A DNA stretch of 53,143 bases from Chloroflexota bacterium. Its GTDB lineage: Bacteria; Chloroflexota; Dehalococcoidia; Lucifugimonadales; UBA3495. A program made the translations under genes and the position numbers. Positions within the stretch are counted from its first letter, which is position 1; each line of letters opens with the position of its first letter. Of the stretch, positions 10,501 to 18,878 are shown piece by piece. The stretch covers positions 86,889 through 140,031 of the forward strand of contig PBMF01000007.1 of the NCBI GenBank assembly GCA_002721995.1. Direction: 5' to 3'. The notes beneath the pieces are model-generated. The model was given only the letters and a program-made list of their open reading frames with translations, had not been told where the DNA came from and made no database searches.

Positions 10501-11044
10501 CTTCCTCACCACTTAGCAGGTGGAACCGGCCAAAGCCGTCCAGGGTATCCGGGTCCACTCCCACCACCCGCATCTGGCCCTCGCTCAGGGATGTGCGGTT
10601 GTTCACGGTGGGCACCGGCTCTCCGATGCTGGGAGCCAGACCGTCGATGCTCTCGGAGACGCTCAGGGCCTCCAATTCGGCCTTGAGCTGCTGATAGCGT
10701 TGGAAGGGGAAATAGGTGGCGCTGCCGATGGTATCCGAATCGGAAGCCCTGGCCGAGACGATGATCTCGTCGATGGTTCCCAGGGAGCCGACGGCGTTGT
10801 CGCGGATCGAATAGCTGATGGAGTCGCCGGTGCCGAAGGCGGCGGCCATGATCAGCGTGCTGATCATTATGCCCACGACGATGAGCACGGTCTGGGACTT
10901 GCGGCGGGGGATGTTCCGCAGGCCGAGTTTGAGCATGACCCGGTTGCGCCAGGCCATCACCGCCACGACGGCCAAAACCGGCAGAAACACGGCCAGCAAA
11001 AAGACCATGGCCACGTCCATGGAAAGGCCGAACAGTTCTTCCAT
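7562..11044 (-). CDS. Very large FtsX/MacB-type ABC transporter permease
   Basis: 1160 residues, about 1.4 times the usual two-module permease. Order: two N-terminal membrane helices (about 8-32 and 50-70, the latter after NIPRRKSQT); a MacB-like extracytoplasmic domain (about 75-390); a first FtsX module of three helices (about 398-520) with RRSEMGMARAVGAKRRHL. Then comes an unusual central membrane block (about 570-790), a second extracytoplasmic domain (about 800-1020) and a last FtsX module (about 1030-1155) with ERRQQIGVLRAIGYRR. The repeated gene-duplicated layout matches the ABC3 permease family (lipoprotein release, peptide or lipid export). The ATPase gene lies 41 bases upstream. Cargo is unknown; no membrane-fusion protein gene is adjacent. 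The extra central helices are the odd part. Confidence 0.9.
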   Translation of the reverse strand: MEELFGLSMDVAMVFLLAVFLPVLAVVAVMAWRNRVMLKLGLRNIPRRKSQTVLIVVGIMISTLIMAAAFGTGDSISYSIRDNAVGSLGTIDEIIVSARASDSDTIGSATYFPFQRYQQLKAELEALSVSESIDGLAPSIGEPVPTVNNRTSLSEGQMRVVGVDPDTLDGFGRFHLLSGEEVRLDTLGPNDALINEEAANELDAVAGDELVSFVAGSSVNFRVQGVVDSGGLAGRDSTLLVRLDRAQQMFGRQGQVNSMAVSNLGGVIDGAQRSDEVTDALRVLFTDRTVAGDLKDLLHRNDVIDELASPRLTVGEQMSADLSTLTDGLSESRLTDRFIGALADEDVQEEVLDALARLELSEVERQASTLFAGLAEFRVVDIKKQALEAADRVGSGVTSIFIVMGLFSIMVGVLLIFLIFVMLAAARRSEMGMARAVGAKRRHLVQMFLFEGTAYSLMSGAIGVVLGLGASAIIVYVANRILQGGGSGAPENFVMVAHFEIRSAIVAYCLGMVITLGTVGVSAYQVSQLNIVSAVRGLPTPVRLSETPFRYVLFGPLRAFVRPALIAARGLRALVSLELGRGLGLLLQAFWTGITSPARSFWAVLKVLWIPMTHGWLTVVVGVLLTWLGTSGDNAASMRIGITLVIIGVGLTIKTLSRRTGLRPDVGDRIAYTFMGIVSLVFWIIPFDTLRSIFGELEGGIEMFFISGVAMVAAAVWTVMYNADLLLKVLNYFTSPFGRLRPVLVTAVAYPMAAKFRTGLTLAMFALVIFTLIVMSILTEAFSAAVGDSENVVGGWDIQATVNMNTPIDDIRQAIDEQPDLDNRDISAIGGYTFIPVEARQVGAEEQRWEFYSVRAADDQFLEETGAGLKIIADGYGDTPEEVWAHLRQDPLLVVVDSLAVPSREGFTNDEISFELEGLFYQDDEMEPIDIEVREPSTGQVIPLKVIAVMDRSSDAFGELGMGMIASRSGLDAAIPSRIPTTTYRFKVADGVDVPTLSKGLESAFRENGMESDVLSDLVDEIAAANRAFNYLFTTFMGLGLLVGIAALGVVSLRAVVERRQQIGVLRAIGYRRMMVQLSFLTESSFVVLMGTALGIALGTMISYNIVKEIQTDIETVRFAIPWVQIVIIVAIAYFFSLATTFLPARQASNIYPAEALRYE

Positions 11045-11085
11045 CGCGTTTTGGCGGTCTCCTAGGAGGGGGTTAGGTTCTGGGG

Positions 11086-11799
11086 TTATTTCCCGGAGGA
11101 CTGGCCGTTGCCGTCGTCAACGATGCTGCCGTCCCGCATGCGCACGATGCGGTGGGCCCGGTTGCCCACATCCGCTGCGTGGGTAACCAGCACAAAACTC
11201 TGGCCATTCTCCTCGTTGAGGCGGCACATCAGGTCCATGATCTCAGACGCGGTCTCGCTGTCCAGGTCCCCTGTGGGCTCATCGGCCCAGACGATGGACG
11301 GTTGGTTCACCAGGGCCCGTGCGATGGTCACCCGCTGCCGCTGGCCGCCGGAGAGTTCTCCGGGGAGGTGTTGGGCCCGTTCGGTCAGTCCGACCAGGTC
11401 CAGCAGTTCCATGGACCTGGAGCGGGCGTCCGCCGGGCTGACGCCCGAAACCAGAAGCGGAAGCTCCACATTCTCCACAGCAGACAGAACGGGCAGGAGG
11501 TTATAAAGCTGGAATACGAATCCCATGCGGCGGGCACGGTAATCGCTTCTCTCGTCATCGGGAAGGTCATGGAGCACCACGCCGTCAATCACCACCTTAC
11601 CGGCGTCGATCTCATCCAGGCCGGAAAGGCAGTTCAGCATGGTGGTCTTGCCGCAGCCGCTGGGCCCCATGATGGCGACCATCTCACCGCGTTCCACAGA
11701 AAGATCGACGCCCCGTAGTGCGTTAACCTTTACGGTACCGGTGTCATAGGTCTTGAAGACTTTGACGGCGCTGACTATCGGATCGGGCATTCTATCCAT
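11086..11799 (-). CDS. ABC transporter ATP-binding protein (LolD/MacB type)
   Basis: About 237 residues. All ATPase motifs are present: Walker [11 protein letters not shown]-loop region [15 protein letters not shown], signature LSGGQRQRV, Walker B followed by the catalytic Glu ([11 protein letters not shown]) and the H-loop LVTHA. It is the partner of the large FtsX-type permease encoded 41 bases downstream and energises export or extraction from the outer face of the membrane. The start is uncertain. An upstream TTG (11823) and two ATGs (11799 and 11790) are in frame and none has a strong Shine-Dalgarno; family length favours one of the ATGs. The closest functional analogues are LolD and MacB. 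Cargo is unknown. Confidence 0.92.
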   Translation of the reverse strand: MDRMPDPIVSAVKVFKTYDTGTVKVNALRGVDLSVERGEMVAIMGPSGCGKTTMLNCLSGLDEIDAGKVVIDGVVLHDLPDDERSDYRARRMGFVFQLYNLLPVLSAVENVELPLLVSGVSPADARSRSMELLDLVGLTERAQHLPGELSGGQRQRVTIARALVNQPSIVWADEPTGDLDSETASEIMDLMCRLNEENGQSFVLVTHAADVGNRAHRIVRMRDGSIVDDGNGQSSGK

Positions 11800-11911
11800 T
11801 GAAGGGGCGTGGGCCGCAGGCAACGGACACGCTAATCTGCATCAAATATATCGGAACACAACAGAGGTGGATATATGGACGGGGCCATTTGGCACGAAGA
11901 GACGCGGACGG

Positions 11912-12166
11912 CTAGCGCTGGGAGTATATCCTGGCTTTAACCTCTTCCAGCCACCACCACATGCGGCTCCAGACGATCCTCCGTTCGCCACTCTCTAGTT
12001 TGCGCCCGGCAACACTGCGGACGGTGTTCACCGCCTGACCAGCAAAGAACCCCCAAGCGCCCGGCTCTCCCTTCATCCAACCGGCGACTTTCCCCTGGTT
12101 CTTGGTGACCACCTTGGCCAGTAGCGGGTCAATGACTTCGTTGGAAACCGTGAAGACTTCTACCAT
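11912..12166 (-). CDS. Small protein resembling the C-terminal tail of GatB/YqeY
   Basis: 84 residues. The segment from about 20 to 55 (KNQGKVAGWMKGEPGAWGFF, then AGQAVNTVRSVAGRK) follows the pattern of the tail domain of the Asp/Glu-tRNA amidotransferase B subunit and YqeY. There, a conserved Asn, a run of basic and Gly residues and an xGQxMxxTxGKA helix form a tRNA-contacting bundle. The remainder of GatB is absent, so this would be a free-standing tail domain. The C-terminus is Trp- and Arg-rich. No strong Shine-Dalgarno precedes the ATG. The gene is isolated between the ABC ATPase promoter region and the lipoprotein locus. It reads as a credible protein in composition, but the family link is by eye only. 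Confidence 0.55.
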   Translation of the reverse strand: MVEVFTVSNEVIDPLLAKVVTKNQGKVAGWMKGEPGAWGFFAGQAVNTVRSVAGRKLESGERRIVWSRMWWWLEEVKARIYSQR

Positions 12167-12514
12167 AAGGCTTTAGGTTAATTATCCGGCCCCGCCGTGC
12201 TGCCGTGACTGGCAATTCGGCATGGCCGCTAGAAAGTTGAGTGTTGGTTTTCCTGGTGGAGCCCCTGAAACAGGGTAGGCATCCAACTGTTCGACCAAAA
12301 TTCAACGGGTTTGCACCCCAGTATTGTACCCCATTACCTCACGGAAAACTCACGGGGGTTTTTTAGCAACATCCCCAAATCTCCATCAGAGCTGTGACCC
12401 TGGTCACAGCTTTACGGGACGACATTGATTTACGATGATTGTGGGCCGAAGATATAGATAGCGGTCCTTCCTGTCAGGGAAGGATTCCGGACCCACCGGC
12501 CCCTTGGAGGCATC
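12167..12514. other. Regulatory intergenic region upstream of the lipoprotein locus
   Basis: About 350 bases with no credible gene. It contains a hairpin CCCTG-aaa-CAGGG near 12267-12279 flanked by GTTGG/CCAAC, a run of six T after a G-rich stretch near 12355-12363, a Crp/Fnr-like palindrome at 12390-12411 and a small hairpin CCTTCC/GGAAGG near 12465-12483. The last is just before the GGAGG and ATG at 12506-12517. Confidence 0.5.
12390..12411. promoter_or_regulatory. Crp/Fnr-family operator candidate
   Basis: A 22-base palindrome, AGCTGTGACC-CT-GGTCACAGCT, with 10-base perfect arms. Its core TGTGA-N6-TCACA is identical to the symmetrical half-site pattern recognised by Crp-type regulators. 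It is centred about 115 bases upstream of the likely ATG at 12515, a plausible activator position. The regulator is not encoded in the window, so cAMP-dependence in this organism is inference. Confidence 0.65.
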
Positions 12515-13179
12515 ATGTCAAAGGGCATCGTTTTAGCAAAGAGAGCAACCGTAATACTTTCAAACGCTGGAATGCCAAAATCCTCTTGGGGGCCGGCCTT
12601 CTTTTACTGGCCATGGCCTGTACCGTTCCGGCAACCAGTCCAACTGAGCCGGGGCCGGGGCCGTCCGATTCCACTGCGGAAGCCCTGGGCACACCCAAAC
12701 CGTTCAGCGATGACGGCCCCCTGCCCCACCAGGATGATACTCCGGTTCCGGGAGAGACTCCCACTGCGGTAGAGACCCCGGACAACACTCCCGAGACTTC
12801 CACCGGCCGCCGTCCGACGCCCAGCACCGGCGACAGCACGGTCTCCCGCATGCCGACCAACACACCGACACCGGAACCCGGTGACCTGATTCCCAGCAAG
12901 ACCCTGGCCCTGGTCATGGCGGTCCACGGCGGGTCAAGTTCCAGTTCGTTGAAGACCATCGTCACCGAACCGGGCAGCGGGGCCTACACAGGTGTTGCGG
13001 ACATCCAATTGAAATCCAGCGCCAAGGCCGTTGTTCTCTACCTGCCTGACAGTGACGAGGCCACGGTGCTGAACTCCTACTCTTCACCCAGCTATGCGCC
13101 CCAGTTTACTTCAAGACCGCCAGCGAAGAGCAGTGGTCCATGTCCCGGGGCTTTTACAACGAGCCCGGCGACTACCTAA
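12515..13179 (+). CDS. Putative lipoprotein, N-terminal part (frame broken)
   Basis: Mostly read in the frame open from 12439 to 13179. It shows a basic N-region (FKRWNAK), a hydrophobic h-region and a lipobox-like LLLAMAC, then a Pro/Thr-rich linker of about 100 residues (repeats such as TPTPEPG). Folded-looking sequence begins near 12935. No good start exists in that frame. The only ATG with a Shine-Dalgarno (GGAGG 12506-12510, ATG 12515) is in another frame: MSKGIV..., and one extra base in the TTTT run (12531-12534) or the following AAA would join it to the lipoprotein frame. At 13099-13102 a CCCC run marks a second break; one more C would continue into the C-terminal frame. It is therefore probably one gene, 12515-13724, with two single-base losses. 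It would be a surface-anchored protein; function unknown. Confidence 0.6.
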
Positions 13180-13724
13180 GGTCGTCCTACGCCAACCGAA
13201 ACCAGACCACAGAGTTGGACAAGCCGGACATCGGCTTCGCGCTGGTCTCGGGTGGAGATACGCTCTACGGGGCCAAGCTCCCTTCAGAGTCGGACCCCAT
13301 CACCGGGGTTTTCACCGTCGATCAGATGGGACAGCCGGCGGACCAGTATCTCACGGCCTTTGAGATCACAGACTGGAACACCTATCACGGCAATAGCTGG
13401 CGAAACGTGGTGATCGAAGACGGAATAGCCTACTGGGTGGGGTTCATCGAGGGCCGCACCGGCTACTCCGTGGAACTCCTGGCGGCCAGCGTGACGGACC
13501 CGTATGACTTCACCGTCTACGAGTTCGACATAACGTCCATCGGAAAGGAGATAACCGGGTTTAATTCGACCATCGACGCCGACGGCGGATACGTCCTGAT
13601 CAAGCCCTTCTACGAGGGTGAGGACCGGTCCAAAGTCCTGGTCTACGACACGGCCCAACAGAGTGCGGAGATCTTCGACACCGGTTTCTACATCACCGAC
13701 GCCCAGTTGCTCTATCTGGACTGA
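13140..13724 (+). CDS. Putative lipoprotein, C-terminal part (same gene as the preceding entry)
   Basis: 194 residues are open from the first ATG, but the same frame is also open upstream across 13083-13139 (reading FTQLCAPVYFKTASEEQWS). This joins naturally to the N-terminal part if one C is restored at 13099-13102. The sequence is rich in aromatic, Asp and Gly residues with alternating beta-strand character (DGIAYWVGFIEGR, DADGGYVLIKPF, KVLVYDT), suggesting a beta-propeller or beta-sandwich extracellular domain. No catalytic motif is recognised. There is no Shine-Dalgarno at the internal ATG, which argues against an independent gene. It ends 3 bases before the convergent CoA-transferase gene. 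Function unknown. Confidence 0.65.
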   Translation: MSRGFYNEPGDYLRSSYANRNQTTELDKPDIGFALVSGGDTLYGAKLPSESDPITGVFTVDQMGQPADQYLTAFEITDWNTYHGNSWRNVVIEDGIAYWVGFIEGRTGYSVELLAASVTDPYDFTVYEFDITSIGKEITGFNSTIDADGGYVLIKPFYEGEDRSKVLVYDTAQQSAEIFDTGFYITDAQLLYLD

Positions 13725-13727
13725 GGA

Positions 13728-14405
13728 TTAAAGCTCGAACTCTTTAACGTCGGGCGAGACCGTCAGATTGGCCCCGGTCAGTTGCTGCACCTCTTCAGGT
13801 GTCCAACCCGGGGCCACTTCTTTAAGGGTGAGGCCAGTGCCGTCGCATTCGATGACCGCGATGTCGGTGACTATCAGATAGACGCAGCCCTTCCCGGTCA
13901 GGGGGAAGGTGCACTCCTCTACGATCTTGGGCTGGCCGGAGCGGTCGGTGTGTTCCATGGCGACGATGACCCCACTGGCGCCGGTGGCCAGGTCCATAGC
14001 CCCGCCCACGTTGCCCACGCCCCGCTGGGGCAGCATCCAGTTGGCCAGGTCGCCGGTGGCCGACACCTGGTGGGAGCCCAGCACGGTCACGTCCACATGC
14101 CCGCCCCGAATCATCGCGAAGGCAGAGGCTGAATCAAAGAAGGACATGCCGCCGACTATCTGCAGGTACTGACCGCCGGCGTTAATCAGGTCGATGTCCT
14201 CTTCACCCTCCTCGGCGATGGGTCCGCAGTTCAATATGCCGCTCTCGGAATGGTAAAAGACCGTCCTACCTTCGGGGACGAAGCTGGAGACCAAAGTCGG
14301 AATGCCGATGCCCAGATTAACGTAGGCGCCGTCGGGCAGCTCCTTGGCCACCCGCATGGCGACTATCTCCCTGGGTAAACGTTCTTTGTCGGCTAAAGAT
14401 TCCAT
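13728..14405 (-). CDS. Class I CoA-transferase subunit B (3-oxoacid CoA-transferase type)
   Basis: 225 residues, the usual length of a free beta subunit of succinyl-CoA:3-oxoacid / acetate CoA-transferases (ScoB/AtoA type). The catalytic Glu that forms the glutamyl-CoA thioester is in SESGILNCG (about 53-61). Other family blocks are VNLGIGIPTL (about 28-37), GGHVDVTVLGSHQVS and the C-terminal LTVSPDVKEFEL. It is the last gene of a tight operon: subunit A (15836-16546), a B-A fusion (14423-15817), then this gene 17 bases downstream. With subunit A it would make a complete alpha/beta enzyme moving CoA between an acyl-CoA and a carboxylic acid. Acid specificity is not readable. Confidence 0.9.
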   Translation of the reverse strand: MESLADKERLPREIVAMRVAKELPDGAYVNLGIGIPTLVSSFVPEGRTVFYHSESGILNCGPIAEEGEEDIDLINAGGQYLQIVGGMSFFDSASAFAMIRGGHVDVTVLGSHQVSATGDLANWMLPQRGVGNVGGAMDLATGASGVIVAMEHTDRSGQPKIVEECTFPLTGKGCVYLIVTDIAVIECDGTGLTLKEVAPGWTPEEVQQLTGANLTVSPDVKEFEL

Positions 14406-14422
14406 AAGGCTCTCTAATCAGT

Positions 14423-15817
14423 TCACAAATACGCGGAAAAGTCCGGCGGCCGGACCACTATCCGGTCAACGAACAGCCCCGGAGTGACGATCTGTTCCGG
14501 GCCCAGTCCTCCAGGCTCCACAATCTCGTCCACCTCCACCACGGTTACTTTGGCGGTGGTGGCCATCACGGGGTTGAAGTTGCGCGACGTGCCCTTGTAG
14601 ACCACGTTACCCAGGGTGTCGGCTTTGTGCCCACGGATGATGCAGAAGTCGGCCCGCATCCCCATCTCCAATACGTACTCTTTCCCGTCTATGACCCGGG
14701 TCTCCTTGCCGTCGGCCAGCAGCGTGCCAACACCAGTGGGGGTGTAGAAGGCGGCGACGCCGGCGCCGCCGCTGCGCAGCCGTTCGGCCAGAGTGCCCTG
14801 GGGGACAACTTCCAGGTCGGTCTCACCTCGGTTGTAAGCCTCTTCGAAAGCGCTGGGCCGGGACGCCGAGGGTGACACTGGATAGGACGCTGTCGCCTTG
14901 GCAACCTGTTTGTTCTCAACCAGGATGCTGTGGTCAATGATATTGGGCGCACCGAAGGCGCTTACCCTGGCGACGCCGGCAGTGTTACTGATTATCTTGA
15001 GGCCCTTGACCCCCAAATCCCGCAGGCCGACCATCAGATAGTGGGCCATGCCGCCGGGACCGGCGAACCCGTCCACGTTAACGGTGGCCCCCTCCGGCAC
15101 GTCCTTGAGGGCGTCTTGTGAGCTGGCATAGACCTTGTTGGGGGCGGTCAACTCCGGGATATCCAGCGACATCTCCTTGACGTCCGCCGACACCTTGAGG
15201 GGAGCGTCTGTGGCGGCAACCACATCATCCACCGACAGCCCGGGCGCCGTCTCAATGAGTTCCAACCCGTCCGAAGCGACCTTTATGACGGCCGAGTCGG
15301 TGATGATAAGGTCAACACAGCCGATCCCGTCCACTGGCAGGCTGCACTTGGAGACTATGCTGGAGTTACCATCTCCGCCCTGGTGGTGCATAACGGCTAT
15401 CACCCTTGCCGCACCGTAGGCCAGGTCCACAGCCGGCCCGGGCGCGAAGATTCCATCCGTGCCGGCGGTGGTGCAGTGGACCATGTCACCGGCGGCGCTC
15501 ACCTGGGCCGCTTGCACCACGGCCAGATCGGTGTGCCCGCCGCGGAGGATTCCGGCAACGTCCACCACGCCGGTGAAGCTGCCACCGGAGAGCAGCACCG
15601 CTCCCTCGCCCGAACTGTCGGAGCAGGCGGTATCGGCGTCCATTCCATGGAGCCCCAATACTCCGCTATCAGCCAGGAACCACACCCCGTCCCCAGTGAC
15701 TTCACGGGGCAGGTGGCAAGGCATTCCGGGCCCCAGGGCCACCACATTGCCTGGAGAAATCTCCTGGGCAGCCCTACGGACGATGGCGGTGTGATAAAGG
15801 TAGTTACCCATCAGCAT
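14423..15817 (-). CDS. Fused CoA-transferase, B domain followed by A domain, B-site Glu replaced by Asp
   Basis: 464 residues. Residues 1 to about 222 align with the beta subunit encoded next door (shared GGHTDLAVVQAAQVS, LKVSADVKEMSL). Residues from about 230 are a complete alpha subunit (VDGFAGPGGMAHYLM, VVPQGTLAERLRSGGAGV, SRNFNPVMA). The order B-A is the reverse of the A-B fusion of animal SCOT. In the B half the catalytic motif SESGILNCG is replaced by LADSGVLGLHG, so the glutamate nucleophile appears to be Asp. This half may be inactive or altered. It lies 18 bases after subunit A and 17 before subunit B. It could be a structural or regulatory partner, a second enzyme, or an intermediate of subunit duplication. 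Confidence 0.88.
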   Translation of the reverse strand: MLMGNYLYHTAIVRRAAQEISPGNVVALGPGMPCHLPREVTGDGVWFLADSGVLGLHGMDADTACSDSSGEGAVLLSGGSFTGVVDVAGILRGGHTDLAVVQAAQVSAAGDMVHCTTAGTDGIFAPGPAVDLAYGAARVIAVMHHQGGDGNSSIVSKCSLPVDGIGCVDLIITDSAVIKVASDGLELIETAPGLSVDDVVAATDAPLKVSADVKEMSLDIPELTAPNKVYASSQDALKDVPEGATVNVDGFAGPGGMAHYLMVGLRDLGVKGLKIISNTAGVARVSAFGAPNIIDHSILVENKQVAKATASYPVSPSASRPSAFEEAYNRGETDLEVVPQGTLAERLRSGGAGVAAFYTPTGVGTLLADGKETRVIDGKEYVLEMGMRADFCIIRGHKADTLGNVVYKGTSRNFNPVMATTAKVTVVEVDEIVEPGGLGPEQIVTPGLFVDRIVVRPPDFSAYL

Positions 15818-15835
15818 AGGTTGGGTATCGTCTCC

Positions 15836-16546
15836 TTAGCCCTGGCCCGACAGGACCAGACGGTCGATGAAGATGGCTTGGGTTATGACCAGTTCCGGGT
15901 CCAGGCCGCCAGGTTCATGGACCTGGTCCACTTCAGCGATCGTCACCGCCGCGGCCATGGCCATGGTGGGGTTCCAATTGCGCCCGGTACCCTGATACAC
16001 CATGTTGCCCAGTTGGTCGGCGGCCTGTGCGCGCAGCAGGGCGAAATCGGCTTTCAGCGCGACCTCCAACACGTGGTCCCGGCCGTCGAACTGGCGGATC
16101 TCTTTTCCTTCCGAGAACCTGGTGCCCGCGCCGGTGGGTATGAACACTCCGCCGACCCCGGCCCCGCCGGCCCTGAGCCGTTCGGCCAGGACGCCCTGGG
16201 GGACTATCTCAAGTTCCAGGGTTCCCGCCTCCCACTTTTCTTTGATGGCGCCGCCGTGTTCCGGGTGGAAGGGCAGAGGTGAGATCATCTTCCCAACCTG
16301 GCCTGTGGCAACCAGGTCGTTGATACCGAAGACCCCGTCTTCATGGGGCCAGGCCCCCTGGCAGACCAGGGTTAAATCTCCAACTCCGCTGTCGGCCAGA
16401 GCTTGCAGCAGCTTATGGGGCAAGCCGCAGGCGGCATATCCGGCGATGAGCACAGACATGCCGTCCGCTAGTCCGTGAAAGGCATCCGTGGCCGAATCGT
16501 AGAGTTTGCCCTGACGGGCGGGATTGTCGGTATTACTGGTCATCAA
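15836..16546 (-). CDS. Class I CoA-transferase subunit A
   Basis: 236 residues, standard for alpha subunits of 3-oxoacid / acetate CoA-transferases (ScoA/AtoD type). Features: the CoA-binding Gly-rich turn IAGYAACGLPHKLL (about 34-47), VVPQGVLAERLRAGGAGVGG (about 119-138), the YQGTGRNWNPTMA segment and the PGGLDPELVITQAIFIDRLV tail. It is first in a three-gene operon with the B-A fusion and subunit B, and a TATAAT box lies upstream at 16591-16596. The natural partner carrying the catalytic Glu is the last gene of the operon (13728-14405). Whether it also pairs with the B half of the fusion is an open question. Confidence 0.9.
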   Translation of the reverse strand: MMTSNTDNPARQGKLYDSATDAFHGLADGMSVLIAGYAACGLPHKLLQALADSGVGDLTLVCQGAWPHEDGVFGINDLVATGQVGKMISPLPFHPEHGGAIKEKWEAGTLELEIVPQGVLAERLRAGGAGVGGVFIPTGAGTRFSEGKEIRQFDGRDHVLEVALKADFALLRAQAADQLGNMVYQGTGRNWNPTMAMAAAVTIAEVDQVHEPGGLDPELVITQAIFIDRLVLSGQG

Positions 16547-16590
16547 TGGATCTCTGTTAAATCTGGGCTGGCCGGATTCAGCAGCAAAGC

Positions 16591-16596
16591 ATTATA
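16591..16596 (-). promoter_or_regulatory. -10 box of the CoA-transferase operon
   Basis: A perfect TATAAT on the minus strand, 45 bases upstream of the first ATG of the operon. No good -35 hexamer is seen at 16-18 bases. It lies downstream of the groEL terminator, so the operon is transcribed separately. Confidence 0.45.
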
Positions 16597-16646
16597 GCGG
16601 GACGGGGCCTGATTAACCACGGCTGCGGGAGATTCATGGGCCAAGT

Positions 16647-16681
16647 AAAAAGCCGCCCCGATGAAACGGGGCGGCTTTTTT
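16647..16681 (-). terminator. Rho-independent terminator after groEL
   Basis: Stem GCCGCCCCG / CGGGGCGGC with a six-base loop, flanked by A5 and T6. The hairpin therefore works on either strand. On the minus strand it follows the groEL stop by about 40 bases and insulates the CoA-transferase operon. Confidence 0.9.
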
Positions 16682-16718
16682 GGTTCCAGTTTGGGAAGGA
16701 ACTAAGAAAGCTGGCTCC

Positions 16719-18359
<1,641 letters not shown>

Positions 18360-18438
18360 TCAGATAGGTCAAGGCTGGGCTTCTGCCCGCCCTGTTTTGT
18401 TTTTGCAGAATAAAGGACTCCCCATTGGGGAATCCTGT

Positions 18439-18729
18439 TTAGCCGATCTTCGCCAGAATGTCGCTTTCCCGAAGAATCAAGAACTCGTCGTCGCCGTCTT
18501 TGTACTCGGTGCCGGCGAACTTGGAGTAGATAACCCGGTCTCCTTTGGATAGTTCCATGGGTATCCGGCTGCCGTCATCGCTGACCCGGCCGGGTCCTAC
18601 CGCGACGACCTCACCCTCCTGGGGCTTTTCCTTGGCGGTGTCGGGCAGATAGATACCGCCCTTGGTGGTCTCTTCACCTTCGCTGGGTTTTACCACTACC
18701 CGCTCGCCCAATGGCGCAAAATTTGCCAC
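18439..18729 (-). CDS. groES: Co-chaperonin GroES
   Basis: 96 residues from a GTG at 18727-18729 (starting residues [16 protein letters not shown]). AAGGAGG sits 5 bases upstream, and this is the canonical GroES N-terminus. A longer frame to 18783 exists but would add 18 atypical residues and overlap the leader. The mobile loop [19 protein letters not shown] (about 16-34), the turn [10 protein letters not shown] and the C-terminal [13 protein letters not shown] are all present. GroES caps the GroEL cavity. It is the first gene of the operon, directly under the CIRCE/HrcA site. Confidence 0.97.
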   Translation of the reverse strand: MANFAPLGERVVVKPSEGEETTKGGIYLPDTAKEKPQEGEVVAVGPGRVSDDGSRIPMELSKGDRVIYSKFAGTEYKDGDDEFLILRESDILAKIG

Positions 18730-18789
18730 CGTGGCCTCCTTACTCTTCGCCGGACAAATATGGTGACCCGGCATTAGTGTCATGTTGAA

Positions 18790-18816
18790 TTAGCACTCCC
18801 AGGATGAGAGTGCCAA
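18790..18816. promoter_or_regulatory. CIRCE operator (HrcA-binding site)
   Basis: TTAGCACTC - 9 bases - GAGTGCCAA. This matches the CIRCE consensus (TTAGCACTC-N9-GAGTGCTAA) with one mismatch in the right arm. It overlaps the expected transcription start of the groES promoter, so binding of the heat-shock repressor HrcA would block groESL. hrcA itself is not in the window. Confidence 0.95.
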
Positions 18817-18819
18817 GTA

Positions 18820-18848
18820 ATGTTAAGACGGGTGTGTAACCTTGTCAA
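18820..18848 (-). promoter_or_regulatory. SigmaA-type promoter of groESL
   Basis: On the minus strand TTGACA (18843-18848) and TAACAT (18820-18825) are separated by exactly 17 bases. This is a near-consensus housekeeping promoter immediately upstream of and overlapping in output with CIRCE. Transcription would start near 18813, inside the operator. Confidence 0.85.
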
Positions 18849-18878
18849 GATTGGCGTGTCCAGCCTACTATCTATGGG

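Noticed and set aside
12167-12440. tRNA gene
   Set aside because: A TTC-like segment near 12310 has no matching acceptor stem or anticodon arm.
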